Shown here: piece by piece, positions 1 through 11,639 of the stretch | How the letters are laid out: every line of letters starts with the position of its first letter | How positions within the stretch are numbered: position 1 is the stretch's first letter | DNA from: Malachius bipustulatus | Taxonomy: Eukaryota; Arthropoda; Insecta; Coleoptera; Melyridae | Assembly (NCBI GenBank): GCA_910589415.1 | Contig: OU342639.1 | Location: 9,680,268 to 9,744,267, forward strand | DNA: 64,000 nt | Direction: 5' to 3' | Translations under genes and position numbers: made by a program | The notes under the pieces: model-generated | Seen by the model: the letters and a program-made list of their open reading frames with translations, nothing else | Told to the model about the DNA's origin: nothing | The model's database searches: none

Positions 1-1
1 A

Positions 2-737
2 GCCCGGTTTACACGTATCCAGTGCTTTAGTAGAGTACAGTGATTTAGTAGAGTGAGCTTTCTGTTCACACAGGTCAAGTAATTTAGAAGAGTTGGTAAC
101 TAAAAGACGAGTAAAAACAGGTGTCCACATGTGCACTTGTATTTTATTTAGTATGAGTCGAGTGGTCGAGTAGTAGATGCCGTTAAAAAATAATAATAAT
201 AAAATATAATAAAATAATAAAATAAATTGCGTTCTATAATAAAACACCTTATAAAATTATGAACAAAAAACGAGAAATTTTTGATCGAGATCTTCGGTTA
301 GTTATACAAATGCTTCTTGATGAAACCAAAAACTTGTGTGCTGCGGAGCTGAACAAAAATAAGCGTATATGGATACGAAAATGGATGGCCAGAAGAAATG
401 CGCTTGGAGGCTCCATGTTTTGCGCAACAGTTTTGCAAATAAAACACATTTTTATAAAACACTCAAATTTTTTGGTTTGTTTTGATGAATACTCTACTAA
501 TCTGATAATCACCTGCGGCGAGACGCGTCTACACGCGTTTAGTTCAGCTGAAAAAAGGGAGGAGGAAGGCTACTCGACTTGTACTCGACTGGAAAAATAG
601 AATAGGATTCTATTTACTAAACTCGACTGTTAACTCGGCCAAGCCAGCTGACTTGACTAAAACACAAGTGTTCACACAGGTCGAGCACTAAATTACTCGA
701 CCGCTCGACTAAATTACTGGATACGTGTAAACCGGGC
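2..737 (+). mobile_element. Deleted PIF/Harbinger-type DNA transposon
   Basis: Bases 2-23 and 716-737 are a perfect 22-bp terminal inverted repeat beginning GCCCGGTTTACACGTATCCA. Several CTCGAC/GTCGAG motifs and a GTTCACACAGGTC direct repeat (about 63-75 and 669-681) lie just inside the ends, as subterminal motifs often do. The only coding remnant is the transposase N-terminus at 259-600. The target-site duplication cannot be read because only one base precedes the left end. Assignment to PIF/Harbinger rests on the protein remnant, not on the TIR. Confidence 0.75.
259..600 (+). pseudogene. Harbinger transposase N-terminal remnant
   Basis: A 113-residue frame lies inside the 2-737 element. 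Residues about 36-50 read RIWIRKWMARRNALG, which closely resembles the W-V/I-R-x-W-x-x-R-R-x-x-x-G signature found near the N-terminus of insect PIF/Harbinger DDE nucleases. The normal protein is about 350-400 residues. Here the homology stops shortly after the signature and the C-terminal half is ordinary AT-rich sequence ending at a stop, so the DDE catalytic core is missing. It is a non-functional deletion derivative and could only be moved by an intact relative. The family call comes from recalled motif similarity, not from a search. Confidence 0.6.
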
Positions 738-3194
738 ATAACTCCTCGAATTACTCTAGAATGGGTTCTAGACTTTGTTAGAAGTTATAGTTTTTATTTT
801 GAATTTATTTTATAATGGGTTTTTGAGACATAATAATTATGTTATTTTCGAGGTTATTTTTGTATAAAACTCATAAAAATAAAAAGTTTATTTTCCTCCG
901 TATCCTTAGTTTTATTTATATTTGTTGTCTATTGTAGGTATTAGAAAATCCCAAATTATATTACAGAATTCTGTATGAGGTGGTAGATTCAAGCCCGTTT
1001 CTGTAACCCTTCTAACACCCGATTTTTTAAATTTTAAATTTAACACAGTTTAAAAAAAAATACACTAAAACATTTCAAGATCAGCAGTTAATGAATTAGT
1101 ATAGGAAAATATAGCCTGTGAGAATTAGGGGAATTACTAGGAAATTAGGGGAATTACTAGGGAATTAGAGGAATTAGAAAGAATCTTGGGAATTAGTGTA
1201 CAAAATTTTTTCTGCGGTTTACCCCTCGTTCCGAATTAAACTTTTAAATTCATTCGACAATAATTTTCAAACTTGTTCTATGCAGATCAAAATGTTAAAA
1301 AATGTGTTTTGTTTCAAAAAATGACTTCGATACGTTAATATAATTAATAGTAAGTCAAAGTCAACATAGTTAAGAATTAATATTTTGAGCGTTTCAAATC
1401 TATTCTAAAATTTCAAGATCAGATAATGAAATAGGAGTCAGACATTGCTCCAAGCATAATTTGTTCAACATTATACAATACGCAGTCAAATTTGTATCTT
1501 AAATGGACACATGATAAGTGACCAAATAAACAGAAGGTAAAATTAATGTAATGTGAAATAAACACTAATTAATAATTATTGATGAATACATCAAGTTAAT
1601 GACTTGAGCTAAGAAAAATAATATTTATGTACGTATAGTATAAATTATGAAACAACCTTAGTGTACATGTTTAAAAAATAGAATCGGTAATATCATATCA
1701 TATGGCCTAACTTTAATTTGGAAAGTGACAGCCAGTATGTAGACATATATCCTTGAAGAGAGTGTGATATGAATAATAAAACAAGTTATTGCTTAGGAGT
1801 ATATTCTTTGAGCATGGGTTGTTCCTCGGGTTGTTCTTTGAGTTGTCCATAGAAATAGCAAATTAACAAAAAAAAATCCTCAATGGCACATGGCAGCACA
1901 ACAGGAGCACATTACTGCACAACTTGCTCCTTTACTAAAAGAAAAAAAGTGATGTGGGCAAATCAAATTCCGCTAACTAAGCAATTAAATAGTAATTAAG
2001 TGACCTAGTACCTAGTGCAACTGATCTATCAACTAACACAAAAGTTTGCAGGTCATTGTCCATTTCTTAAGAATAAAACATAATTTTCAACATTTAGTAT
2101 TTTTTTGTTAATTCCGAAATTTTTATTGAATTGTATTTTTTTGTCATGATAATATTATGATTTAAATTCAACTACACGGGATGATTTGCATACAGTAGAA
2201 ATTTGATCGAAGTGTAATTAGTAATATGGCCAATGAGCTATAAAATAAACAACAACCATTTTTACAAAAATTGGTAGGTATTTATCTCCAAAACAGCTCT
2301 GGTGATTTTCGTAAATTTTGTCAGAATCACTTACTTCTACAGAATTACATAGAAGTTAATTCTCTTAACAAAAAATAAAGGCACCGTTTGTATCTCTCCG
2401 TGTAACTTAATTCTTGATCAAAATTTGTCACTTGAACTGCCTCAACTCAAAACAGTTCGACCTCTCAGATGGGATTTCGAGTTACAGAGAGTTGACACAG
2501 CCTTGCGAAGGTTAGTTAGTACTGCAAAACTTCCGCAGTTAACCTAAATTTTCTGAGCTGAAAAACCATCCAAGGTACAATTTTCTAAATGTTCGCTCGC
2601 AAATTAAGAAAATGGTAACATGGAGCAAATCTACACAAAATCGTTCCATGCGAATGCGAATTTAACATAACAGCAAATCTAACATGGCTCGGACCTGTAT
2701 TTTCCACCCCCGGAATAATTATGATTATGAACAAATACATTATTATAAAACATTATTTTAGGGTGAAATATGGGTACGAGCGAGGGTAAGAGCCAGGGCA
2801 GAATTTATTTATTTTTTTTATTAAATAAAACGCTCGATAAAAAGTTAACTTAGCTGTAATCTGTAATAGTAAAATGTTTTGTCCAGAGGTCATTATACAG
2901 ATATCAGGGCTGTTTGATTGTAGGAGAAATTATTATAAAAAAAAGGTACAATTAACAGAAAAATTTACGATAAGACCAGAGCCGCGGTCAATGATCTAAT
3001 CCTAATGACTTTCTTGATTCACAAGTTTGGGATCGGTCCATATGCTTCCCTTGTCCTACTGAGGGCTGCGAACTCAGAGTGGATGGTAATAGTCTGCCTG
3101 TTTCTGGGAAGGGAAGGTAGATTTGGTATGGGAAGGTTTCGGTATAAAAATGGTGCAGTATTAACACGAGGGGACGAAACACTCATACTTCCCA
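738..3194. other. AT-rich stretch, no gene recognised
   Basis: No credible reading frame or splice-bounded exon was seen. The only structure is a short imperfect tandem repeat at about 1121-1190, built on a GAATTA(GGG)GAATTACTAG-like unit repeated three to four times. Confidence 0.5.
1121..1190. repeat. Short imperfect tandem repeat
   Basis: The word AATTAGGGGAATTACTAGG occurs twice in succession, followed by decayed AATTAGAGGAATTAG units. It is a minisatellite-like run of about 70 bp. Confidence 0.6.
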
Positions 3195-4076
3195 TACAGG
3201 TGTCCCAATATTCCATGAACATTGAGCAACCGTACAGATTCCTGAGTTAAAAATATGCCGATTTAACCGAAAATGACACCATTTTCCAGAATAAGTCAAA
3301 AATGGATTAACTGAGATACTTCAAAACTTCACCACCTGCTACGACTGGTAAGACCAATAAGCTGACAGAGTCTTAGAAACACTATCAAACTGTTCCTGTT
3401 TTCAGTGTCACGTATCACTTTTTACCCTAGAACTTTCTTATCCGCAAGCCACTGATTGATTCTCTAACATTGTGTCAAAACTCAACTTTTTGCGCTCTTT
3501 ATGTTTGGTATCTTGCATGATTTCCCATAAGTAATTTTTTAAGAACTGAAAACCACTAGGTACTGAAAATGTATTTGGGAAAATCTGTTTTTAATTAAAA
3601 TATTAATTTTAAAGTTTCTCATTTAATTAATTTTTTACTCATTTTGGAAAATTTGTATTTTGTTGAAAAAGGGGCCACTTTCTGAACACATAAATCTGCG
3701 GTGGAACATTTTTTTCGAAATTATTATTTAAATTAAAACAGAGATTTTCATAAAAATACGCTTTCAGAAGTGTAGGTTCATCATAAAAAATTAATTACGG
3801 GAAAACCATATAAGATATGAGATTTTAATAATATGTAGTGCAAAAATTAAGTATATTACCTACTCTAGTTTTTTGATAAAATAAACAATGCGAATAAAAA
3901 AAGTCCCGGAGTAGCAAGTGAAATTTTGAAATTTCTCAGTTAATCTGTTTTTGACTTATTCCGGAAAATGTGTATTTGATTGACCCCCTTTTAAGGGCCA
4001 TATCTAGAAAAAGGCGCCATTTTGACCTTAGGAATCTGTGGTTGTTCCATGTCCATGGAATATTGGGACACCTATA
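3195..4076. mobile_element. Foldback MITE with TACAGGTGTCCCA-type ends
   Basis: The left end TACAGGTGTCCCAATATTCC (3195 on) is matched in reverse by GGAATATTGGGACACCTATA ending at 4076. The inverted similarity runs inward about 130 bp (3195-3330 against about 3925-4076). A diverged direct copy of the right-hand module lies at about 3600-3710, sharing the GGAAAAT...GAAAAAGG.GCC(A) and AATCTG.GGT.G words, so the element holds three related modules. No transposase is present. TA-flanked CAGGGTGTCCC ends recur in other foldbacks of this window, but superfamily cannot be assigned. Confidence 0.6.
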
Positions 4077-5859
4077 CACTATGAGATACTATTAGCCGGG
4101 ACTCTGCTGTCTTAAAACTGACAATGGTTGCTCGAGAGGGTACACAAAACCAAAAATTTGTTTTTTATGTGCAATTGCCTACCGGATGTGGATTTGCTGT
4201 TCGCCACTTTATTGGGGGTTGTTGTTGTAATTTCCGTTTCTCACCTTGTATCTCAGTAATGAATGCAGATATCAATTCGAAATTTTGTGTGAATGTTTAA
4301 TTTACAAAAAAAACAACAACCAAGCCTCGTTCAAGTCTACAAATGCACAGGCACAGGCACAAATTTATCAATTTTGAATTTAAAAAAAATACTTCATAAA
4401 AATGATTTTTGACGAATACTATCTGCTAGCAACTCAAATTTGGGTGTTCCAAAGTTTCAGGTGGATGTCTGCGATAATAACTGAGATACAGAGAGAGAAA
4501 TCTAAAAAACAGGTAAATTCAGAGATTTGCTTATTTTTATTTTCACATCAATTTTTCTTTAATTTTTCTCAATTCCGAATAAAATGACAAATTCGAGATT
4601 CGTATGTAGGAACATATTTTTTACAAGGAGCATTTTTTTTTTTGTTTATACCCTTAAGTTGACCGCCCCTTTACTATCTTAAACGACGACTTACGTGGCC
4701 CCAGATCCCTGACTATATGGATCTCTCTCTCAAGGAGCAACAAGAAACTACCGAAAAGAGGTGCGTGCTGGCCAGCCGGGCATTTCCTGGTGGGCCCCGA
4801 CATGAAAGATTTTCCGAAATAATAATAGTCCAATCAGTAAAGTAAAAAATACGCCAGAAGTTTAGAAAAATTAGGATCCAAGTTGTTTCTTCACGAAACC
4901 ATTAAAAAAAAAACACAAAAATCAGTTCTGGGAGTGTCGGGTCACCCCATAAAAACCACTCGTTTGGTGAAGAAAGACTTATTTCACTAATAATTCGTTA
5001 ACCATCGGAGATACCAAAAAATTGCTCATTATGACAAAGAAAACTTGACTAATTTCCTAATAAAATGTATACTTTTTTTGTATAATCCGCTTTCAAGAAA
5101 ATTGCTATTAACAAAACTAAATTTCTCGAAAATTAATAAGAAGCTAAGTAGAAAAATCAAAATAATTTTTGAAGAGGATATGAAAACTTTTATTTGTTGC
5201 CATTTCCAGCAGTTATTGATATTTTTTACCATACTTATATGAAAATTACCATTGATTACTTAGTTGTCACTTGATTTTTGGTGATATTCACTCATTATCT
5301 ACAGGACCATAAAAAAAGGACATTAGTAAAGTTATAAAGGTAATTTATTATCTTTACTTCAAGGTAGTATGTAGTACTTTGATATAGGTAGTAGGAAAGT
5401 TTTAAAGAAAAAAGTTACGAAAAAATGCAGTTTTTTGAAATAAATGTATAGAAAGTAAAAACAACAAAACCATGATATATATTTATATTTTATATGCAAT
5501 TCAAAAAATCAAAAAAAAAAACAAGAAATTAAAAAAAAATTAATTAACGTCGGAAAATATCAAAATTGAAAATACGTAATCTAATAAATTAATAAAAGGA
5601 AATTTCTATTCTACGTAATCCTATATTAGATTGTGGACTTTTAATAATTACATAAATGACTATTATCAATAGAGGTTTTTATTTATTATTTTTTTATTAT
5701 TTTGATTAAAGAGGAGTTTCTAATAAGTTTGATTTTATTGTGGTAAATATTAGTATCATTTATAAGGTTTTATTATTTTGAGTGGAGTTGGAGTAGCATT
5801 AGCATGTGATATGTTTATCTTTACTTCAAATACATGTTGATTACGATATTTAGGAGTTA
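4077..5859. other. AT-rich stretch with one short open frame
   Basis: Mostly low-complexity A/T sequence. At about 4640-4833 a frame of roughly 60 codons is open on the plus strand, is more GC rich than its surroundings and includes the peptide TWPQIPDYMDLSLKEQQ. An AG/GTGCGT potential donor lies inside it at about 4760. I do not recognise it and no acceptor is convincing. Confidence 0.3.
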
Positions 5860-6185
5860 TACAGGGTGAGTCATGAGGAACTTTACAAACTCCTACCCGA
5901 GCTCCTACCATATGTATAGTCCCTTAAGGGGAATAGTTATCATGTAGCCCTTAAAAAGTGTCAACTCCTCTTCTTTGTTAATATAATATAGGGTGAATTG
6001 TGAATAAAAAAAAAAAAAATTCAATTGACTATTATAATATCTACACGAATCATTAGAATTTTCCAATTTTTTGGTGGAACTGTACACTGTTATCTAGAAT
6101 TCGATCGGCTTTCTCTAAACTGATGAGAAATTCCAGGACCGGCTTAATTGATTGGAAGAGTTCACATTAAGAAGTTCATCCTGTA
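5860..6185. mobile_element. Probable MITE with TACAGGRTGA ends
   Basis: TACAGGGTGAGTCATGAGGAAC opens at 5860, and TTCATCCTGTA closes at 6185, giving inverted ends TACAGGRTGA followed by weak similarity. The span is about 325 bp with no coding capacity. TACAGGGTGA ends are a frequent motif of insect MITEs. Internal arms are poor, so this could be two unrelated fragments. Confidence 0.4.
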
Positions 6186-6437
6186 TGCGATTAAAAAAAA
6201 TTCAATGATTCATTTTCAAAGTGCACAAATAGACAATGAAAACTATGTATGTGATGTTGCTGTCACACTTTCATTGCGTTTTTTATAAACGATCGAATCT
6301 GACCAAAACTGAAAAACCAACATGACGTACCTACCACATAATATTGTTATAATTAAAAATAAACGTAAAGAATGAAGGAATCATGCCAAGACATGTTCGC
6401 TCCGAGACTCACTCCAAGTAAACGAAGAGATGACGAT
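6186..6437. other. Stretch with nothing recognised
   Basis: AT-rich DNA between a MITE-like element and the 6438-6491 hairpin. No supported feature. Confidence 0.4.
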
Positions 6438-6491
6438 GGAGTAAGAGAGTGTCCCGCCATCACCATATCTAGCGGGACACTCTCTTACTCC
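6438..6491. repeat. Perfect 20-bp hairpin
   Basis: Bases 6438-6457 (GGAGTAAGAGAGTGTCCCGC) are exactly complementary in reverse to 6472-6491, with a 14-base loop. The stem is GC rich compared with its surroundings and pairing stops abruptly on both sides. It could be the collapsed core of a foldback transposon or the stem of a small structured RNA. Nothing flanking decides between these. Confidence 0.85.
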
Positions 6492-6821
6492 TTTTTTAGT
6501 TAAAAAAAGGAATTTTTTCCCCGAAATTTCAAGAAAATTAAAACATAAAAGATAAGTAAAAAGGTGTACTAAGGAAAAAACATAACCTGGCCAAAGACCT
6601 GACTTAGAGGAGGGCAACTCAGGGTTCATTACTGTATCAAATCAGCAACATTACCCTGAAAATTGTAGTGAAGTGCGAGTGGCCCTTTAACTTCTGTATA
6701 TTTACCGGTATCGGTACATGCGAATTATCCTGGGTAAATTAACATGGCCTTAAAAAATACCAAAAAAATTCCATACAGAGTTAAGAATTGAACACGCTTT
6801 TAGTAGATAGTGGATACTCAC

Positions 6822-7014
6822 CTAGATTTCCAGAATGATGTCGAACTTGTGGAATAAATCTGGGACTACCAATAGTAACGGAAGGGCTACTGGCAGGGCT
6901 GGAAACAGGTGGTATGGTGCCAGCTTCTGGACATCTCTGCCTGTCGATGTCATCGAAAACCAAAACCCTGGCCTGGAAAGACCGTGTTTTGGGTTTATAA
7001 TTATTATCTTCCAT
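6822..7014 (-). CDS. Candidate coding exon, unidentified Ser/Pro-rich protein
   Basis: On the minus strand the frame opens with ATG at 7014 and runs 64 codons to a strong 5' splice site, CTAG/GTGAGT, at 6822/6821, so the exon ends in phase 1. The peptide begins MEDNNYKPKTRSFQARVLVF and then has a Ser/Pro-rich tract (PPVSSPASSPS) followed by RFIPQVRHHSGN. Its base composition is well above the local G+C level. The bases just upstream of the ATG are TAGCAG, so it could instead be an internal exon using that AG as acceptor. Downstream exons would lie at lower coordinates. I do not recognise the protein. The combination of composition, bias and donor makes a real exon more likely than a random frame. 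Confidence 0.45.
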
Positions 7015-8764
7015 CTGCTATATGTGCCCAGTATGAATGTAACTCCAAATATGTAAGATCGGTTCGCGATTATTCATTAGCTGTTTGGGGCCAAGTAGTG
7101 CTGCACTTGCAACTCATTTTCGATTAGTATTATAATAGCTAGTTGTTAACTGGGGAGCACTTCACTTGATCACTACATCCTGTTGGGCTTACAGTAGTTA
7201 ATATAAACAATTGCATATTAAATATCACCACACGGCCCTACCAGACGAGATGATAGGTGATATTAGTGCAATTTGTGAACAAGGAAAACTGGTAGGAATG
7301 ATGGGTATGCCATTGTATATTGTGTGTAATTGTAAAATGTGAAACCAATCTAGGTTGCTAAGTTGCAACTGCATGCAACCGATAAAACCTGCTCACACTA
7401 CAACAGTTGGGAGCTCAATTATTTTTATTGAATAATAATAATAATGATTCATTGTGACTTCCCATTACAAAGGAGATACCCTCCTAAACCTAAACACACT
7501 AACAAACGGGAACGGGAACGATACCAACATCACAGACACAGGACACAGACTACAACTACATCACCAACGTGGAAATGTGGAAACTCGACTCAAAACCCAA
7601 ACACTAAAACACGAACACGGCACGACCCACAAGTACCCATAGGCCCAGAGCCCAGTTCCATTTAGCGCACTGCACTCTGAGTACAAATACAATACAAGAA
7701 AGAAATGAAGTAAGAAAGAAGAGAACCTCAGCTCAGGAACAAGGAACATGCAGCACGGAACGCAACCTCACCAGCAAAGCAACAGTTCCACTCCGCTCAA
7801 AAGTTCTAGGACAGGAGAGAGGAGCTGAAATATTTCGAACGAACATCACATATTTAATAATTAGCAAAGCCCAAATAATTTAATTTTATGGCACACTATA
7901 CCATATACCATATGAGTTTCAATTTACTAAAATTAATTACGAAATGGGACCAAAAAACCAAAATAGAAACAAACGGACTCGACAGTAAAAATATAGGACA
8001 CTGCATTTCTATCTCGGACTTCGGAGTTTTTGGTTCTAAGCCAAACTAAATCACCTCACCCTATGTACAGTGGCTTTATCTATTGCGATAGTGACAACAA
8101 AATCTAAGCTCCTCCTATCCGCCATGTTGCATTAAAATTTATTCTTAAATTCGACTTTTTCAATATTTTTTTATCAAGAAGTTACGATATTTTAAATTTA
8201 TCTCATTTATTATTGAAATTTATAAACAATAAATAATTCTTGAATTAAATTGCTTCTTGACGTCTAAACTGAATTCTAAATTTCTAACATGGCAGAGAAA
8301 GGATCCCAAGTACACTCTATTGTCAATACTGAAATATCTAAAGCCACTGTAAAACTTGAAGTTACTACTTACGTTACTCGCCGCTTTAGCGCTGCAGTGT
8401 AAACACTCCACCCTACACTGTTGCCATGAGTAACTTTATTTCCGTGGATTTAGAACCGTTTAATAAAAATTCAGGTGTCCCACAATAATAACTATTCATC
8501 ATTGTCAGGGACGATACGGGCCATCAAAACAATTGTTTTTCTATAAACATGTGTCCTAAAATGTCTGTTATCAAGATACAGGATGTGAAATTAAAAAAAA
8601 AAAAACAGTTTTTTTATTAATATCTCAAAATGTACTTAAGTTTAAATTGAGTAGGTTTTGAGTAAAAAATCTGAAAAATCTGAGATTTCTCAATAAGGAA
8701 TCACTATAAATAATAAAAAAATAGTACAACTGTTCCTGTACCATGGAATAAAAAATTAAAAGTT
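7015..8764. other. Upstream flank of the 6.8-7.0 kb exon; repeats not resolved
   Basis: On the minus strand the 7450-7830 interval is comparatively GC rich, contains pyrimidine-rich runs and a TCAGAGTGCAGTG initiator-like stretch, and could be the 5' UTR or promoter region of the gene whose exon is at 6822-7014. The plus-strand frames here are low complexity (ACA/GAAC-rich) and are not credible genes. At about 8472 a GGTGTCCCA word suggests a decayed MITE end. Confidence 0.3.
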
Positions 8765-8830
8765 AAAATAGGGACATTATGTAAAGCCGTTTTCATCTAT
8801 CTTGAGCCGTTTTCGTTGTACAGGGCCCTT
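8765..8830 (+). repeat. Dispersed repeat module, copy 1
   Basis: The sequence AAAATAGGGACAT...GCCGTTTTC...ATCTTGAGCCGTTTTCGTTGTACAGGGCC is found again at about 18486-18540 (same strand) and about 22110-22190 (opposite strand, inside a foldback). It marks three insertions of one repeat family. Confidence 0.6.
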
Positions 8831-8925
8831 GAACTTTGATATGTCAATTTGATTGGTTGCTAAGGGCCGCTGGGGCAATATAAAATTAATAAGTTAATTT
8901 AGATTAGAAAAAAGAGCAACATAAA

Positions 8926-10397
8926 GGTCATTATATACATCCGCGGCTCCTACAGTTTCACTATGGCACCTATACCGGGTGTCCCAGACTTAATTGACCA
9001 GGCCATATCTCATATACAGGTTGAGATAATCGAGCCGAATAAAAGGCATATTATTATAATAATTTTTCAAGCTGTATAACATGACAGCATGAAAACAACC
9101 CCCACTTCAACATCCCCTAAGTTACGGCCCCCACCCTTAAAAAAATGAATAGCACCCTGTATATATTTTTGTATATTCAAAACCAGTATTTGATTCTCTA
9201 TTCAGATGATTTTTCAGATTCAAAATTGGTTGAGAAATAACCAAGAAAAAGTTCATCAAGTTGGTCATGACTTTTTATCTTAACTTTCCCTGGATGACTT
9301 TTGCTGTCAAAATTTATCAATATTTAGTCATAGTTTGTAACAGGCAGGTGATAGCTATTATTATAATTAAAGTCCAAACAATTTATTGTTTGAATATTTA
9401 TACAATTTACTTAATAATTCTGATTTATTGGGAAATTTTAAAAAATAAAACAAGAGACAAAGCACTTTATCATGAACCTTAATGATGACTGTGATCTGAT
9501 AATTAAAAACTATGACCAAAATATTGATGATTTTTGACAGCTATAAAGTCATTCAGAGAAAGTTCAGATAAAAAGGCATGACCACTTTCATGAACCTTTT
9601 CTTGTTATGTCTCAACCAATTTTGAATCTGAAAAACCATCTGAATAGAGAATCGAATACTGGTTTTGAATATACAAAAATATATACAGGGTGCTATTCAT
9701 TTTTTTAAGGGCGGGGGATGTAACTTAGGAGATGTTGGAGTGGGGGTTGTTTTCATGCTGTCATGTTATACAGCTTGAAAAATTATAATAATATGCCTTT
9801 TATTCGGCTCGATTATCTCAACGTGTATATGAGATATGGCCTGGTCAATTAAGTCTGGGACACCCGGTATAGGGGTGGAGAACATACCTATAGTAACACC
9901 AGGAAGGTATTTATTTGCTTTGCAAATGAAAGGGAAGGCCACAAAACGGCTTTAAAAACCAATTTTGAGAGTGCAAAGAAAGTACGGTCCTGACACAAGC
10001 GCGAAGTAAATAGCACTAGTCTCGATGTAAAAGGATGTATCCACTTACGACACAATGCGAGCGCTTCCAAACGTATACACAGTCCCGTATTCGCATCATA
10101 TCCGCTTTTTCATATCGTGAAAAGACCACATAGGGATTGATGTTACGATTTTTTGAATATAAATGCAAAATTCAAAATAAAAACCGTGCTACTGTTAATC
10201 TCGAAGATTTTCCTTGCCCTGAAAGTGAAAAAAAAAATAGAAATTCGACCGTAGTGCCAAAGAGGCCTTAGTTGTGACCTTATAATATTAGTTTGCAATG
10301 GCTGTTGTTAGTTTCTTACCCACCCAGCACCCCTATTTCGCTCCTCGGTCCCGAAAAAATTTATGAAACTTAGGAGCCGCGGATGTATATAATTACC
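8926..10397. mobile_element. Element A, copy 1 (interrupted by a foldback)
   Basis: The ends are inverted repeats of about 35 bp, GGTMATTATATACATCCGCG then GCTCCTA(C)AGTTTCA. A second copy lies at 16676-17258. Without the 893-bp foldback at 8975-9867 and its duplicated TATA, this copy is about 575 bp, matching the other. Both copies share most of their interior but contain no open transposase. The flanks GCAACATA(AA) and GCAACAAA look like a decayed 8-bp target duplication. An 8-bp TSD fits hAT, Merlin or P elements. I cannot choose between them from this sequence. Confidence 0.8.
8975..9867. mobile_element. Long foldback element nested in element A
   Basis: It starts CCGGGTGTCCCAGACTTAAT and ends with the exact reverse complement. 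Both arms run inward about 330-370 bp (8975-about 9330 against about 9500-9867) with few differences and include matching CAGGGTGC blocks. It is flanked on both sides by TATA, which occurs once at the same point in element A copy 2, so a TA or TATA target duplication is directly visible. No coding capacity. Confidence 0.85.
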
Positions 10398-11164
10398 GCA
10401 ACAAAATACGAATTTTGAGTTTTGACTTTAAAAAAATCCCCATAGTGGACCCCCCTTGCTGTAGAAGATGGGAAATAATTATAATTAATACAATTTCAAG
10501 ATCAGCAACCTTTTAATAGGTTGTACATATAACTCTTGTTAACTTTTAAATGTTCAAATGTTCAAAATTTCAGTTATTTTTCAAAATATGTATGCAACCT
10601 GAGATTTGTTTCGTGTAACATTGGTTGCATAGAGAACGACGTAAAACAAGTAAGATTAACCGATGTTGCCTTGCTTCACGATTTCACTCACTGATCACGG
10701 ACGAGTTCTCTGCCTGCTCAGTGCTCACTCTGCGCATACTGTTCTGTAGGAAGTAGGAAGACGAAGTTGACCATCATCATCATCATAATCACGAATCACC
10801 CATTCGCGCATCTACAGAGTGGTCTAGTTCAGCCAAATAGAATAAATTCATTACTATTTTTTTTAAATCCCGTGACAGGTCAATTTTAAAATGACACGAC
10901 CCTGCAACGTAAAACATTTCATACCTGTATTCAACCCCTTTATTCGCGTACCTACTACCTAATACTTGCAACCGCCAAAATTTTTTATTGGAAGCACTCG
11001 GAAGCAGGGTTTTATTGGTCTATTGTGCATTGAAAAATATTATCGTTTTGAAAAATAAACGGTAAAAACCAGGAAACTAGCTGTAAAAAAAAATAAAAAC
11101 GATAATAATTGATAGTGTGCTTAATACTCTGGATAAGTATTAAAAACGGAAAGCAGATCAATCT
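10398..11164. other. Stretch with short microsatellite, no gene recognised
   Basis: A short (CAT)n tract lies at about 10772-10786. The 10660-10800 interval is richer in CpG and contains TCAGTG initiator-like words, but no exon can be supported. Confidence 0.35.
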
Positions 11165-11590
11165 CAACGGAGGAGATGTTCAAAATGACTGCCTTAAACT
11201 TCTTGGCAGCCTCCTAATCGTAAATAAAAATTCATTCTCACGTTATTCAACATCAAAGGTCAAAGACGTGATCGCATAAGTAATGGCAAGCGTTATTCTT
11301 CCTTTTAAGTATTCCAGATCGCGTGGTTTTCTTTGTATACCATACTTTTCACATTATCGTCTCCATAAAAAGAAGTTTAATGGCACAAGATCAGGCGATC
11401 GCTCTGGCCACTCAAGCGATCCTCGCCTACTCCCAGTCCACCGATTTAGAAATTTTAATTCGAGGTACTGCCGCACATTCATTTGGAAAATACGGTGGTG
11501 ATCCATCCTGCTGGAACCATATGCAACACTAGCTGTAGCTTGTCGGTTTCCTTGACAGGAATATAAGTTTATCTGAAAAATGGTCTTCAA
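11165..11590 (-). pseudogene. Tc1/mariner (IS630-like) transposase C-terminal fragment
   Basis: Read on the minus strand, the region encodes, across at least one frameshift, NRWTGSRRGSLEWPERSPDL then VPLNFFLWRR, RKPRDLEYLKGRITLA and finally GSHFEHLL. These match in order the third-aspartate block (W-P-x-R-S-P-D-L-x-P-x-D-F-F-L-W), the K-P-x-x-L-x-x-L helix and the C-terminal G-G-H-F-E-H-L-L signature of insect IS630/mariner-like transposases. The second-aspartate block (QQDGA) is recognisable only as SRMDHH. Frameshifts and stops make it dead. The N-terminal catalytic block lies at 12220-12470 on the same strand, separated by other insertions. Confidence 0.75.
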
Positions 11591-11639
11591 TTATACCCCT
11601 GGTCAATAAGCATTAACCTGTCCAGAGTTTTTGCGTCTT

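Noticed and set aside
7444..7749. Arg/Thr/Pro-rich frames
   Set aside because: Low-complexity ACA/GAAC-rich sequence upstream of the candidate exon, better explained as UTR or promoter DNA.
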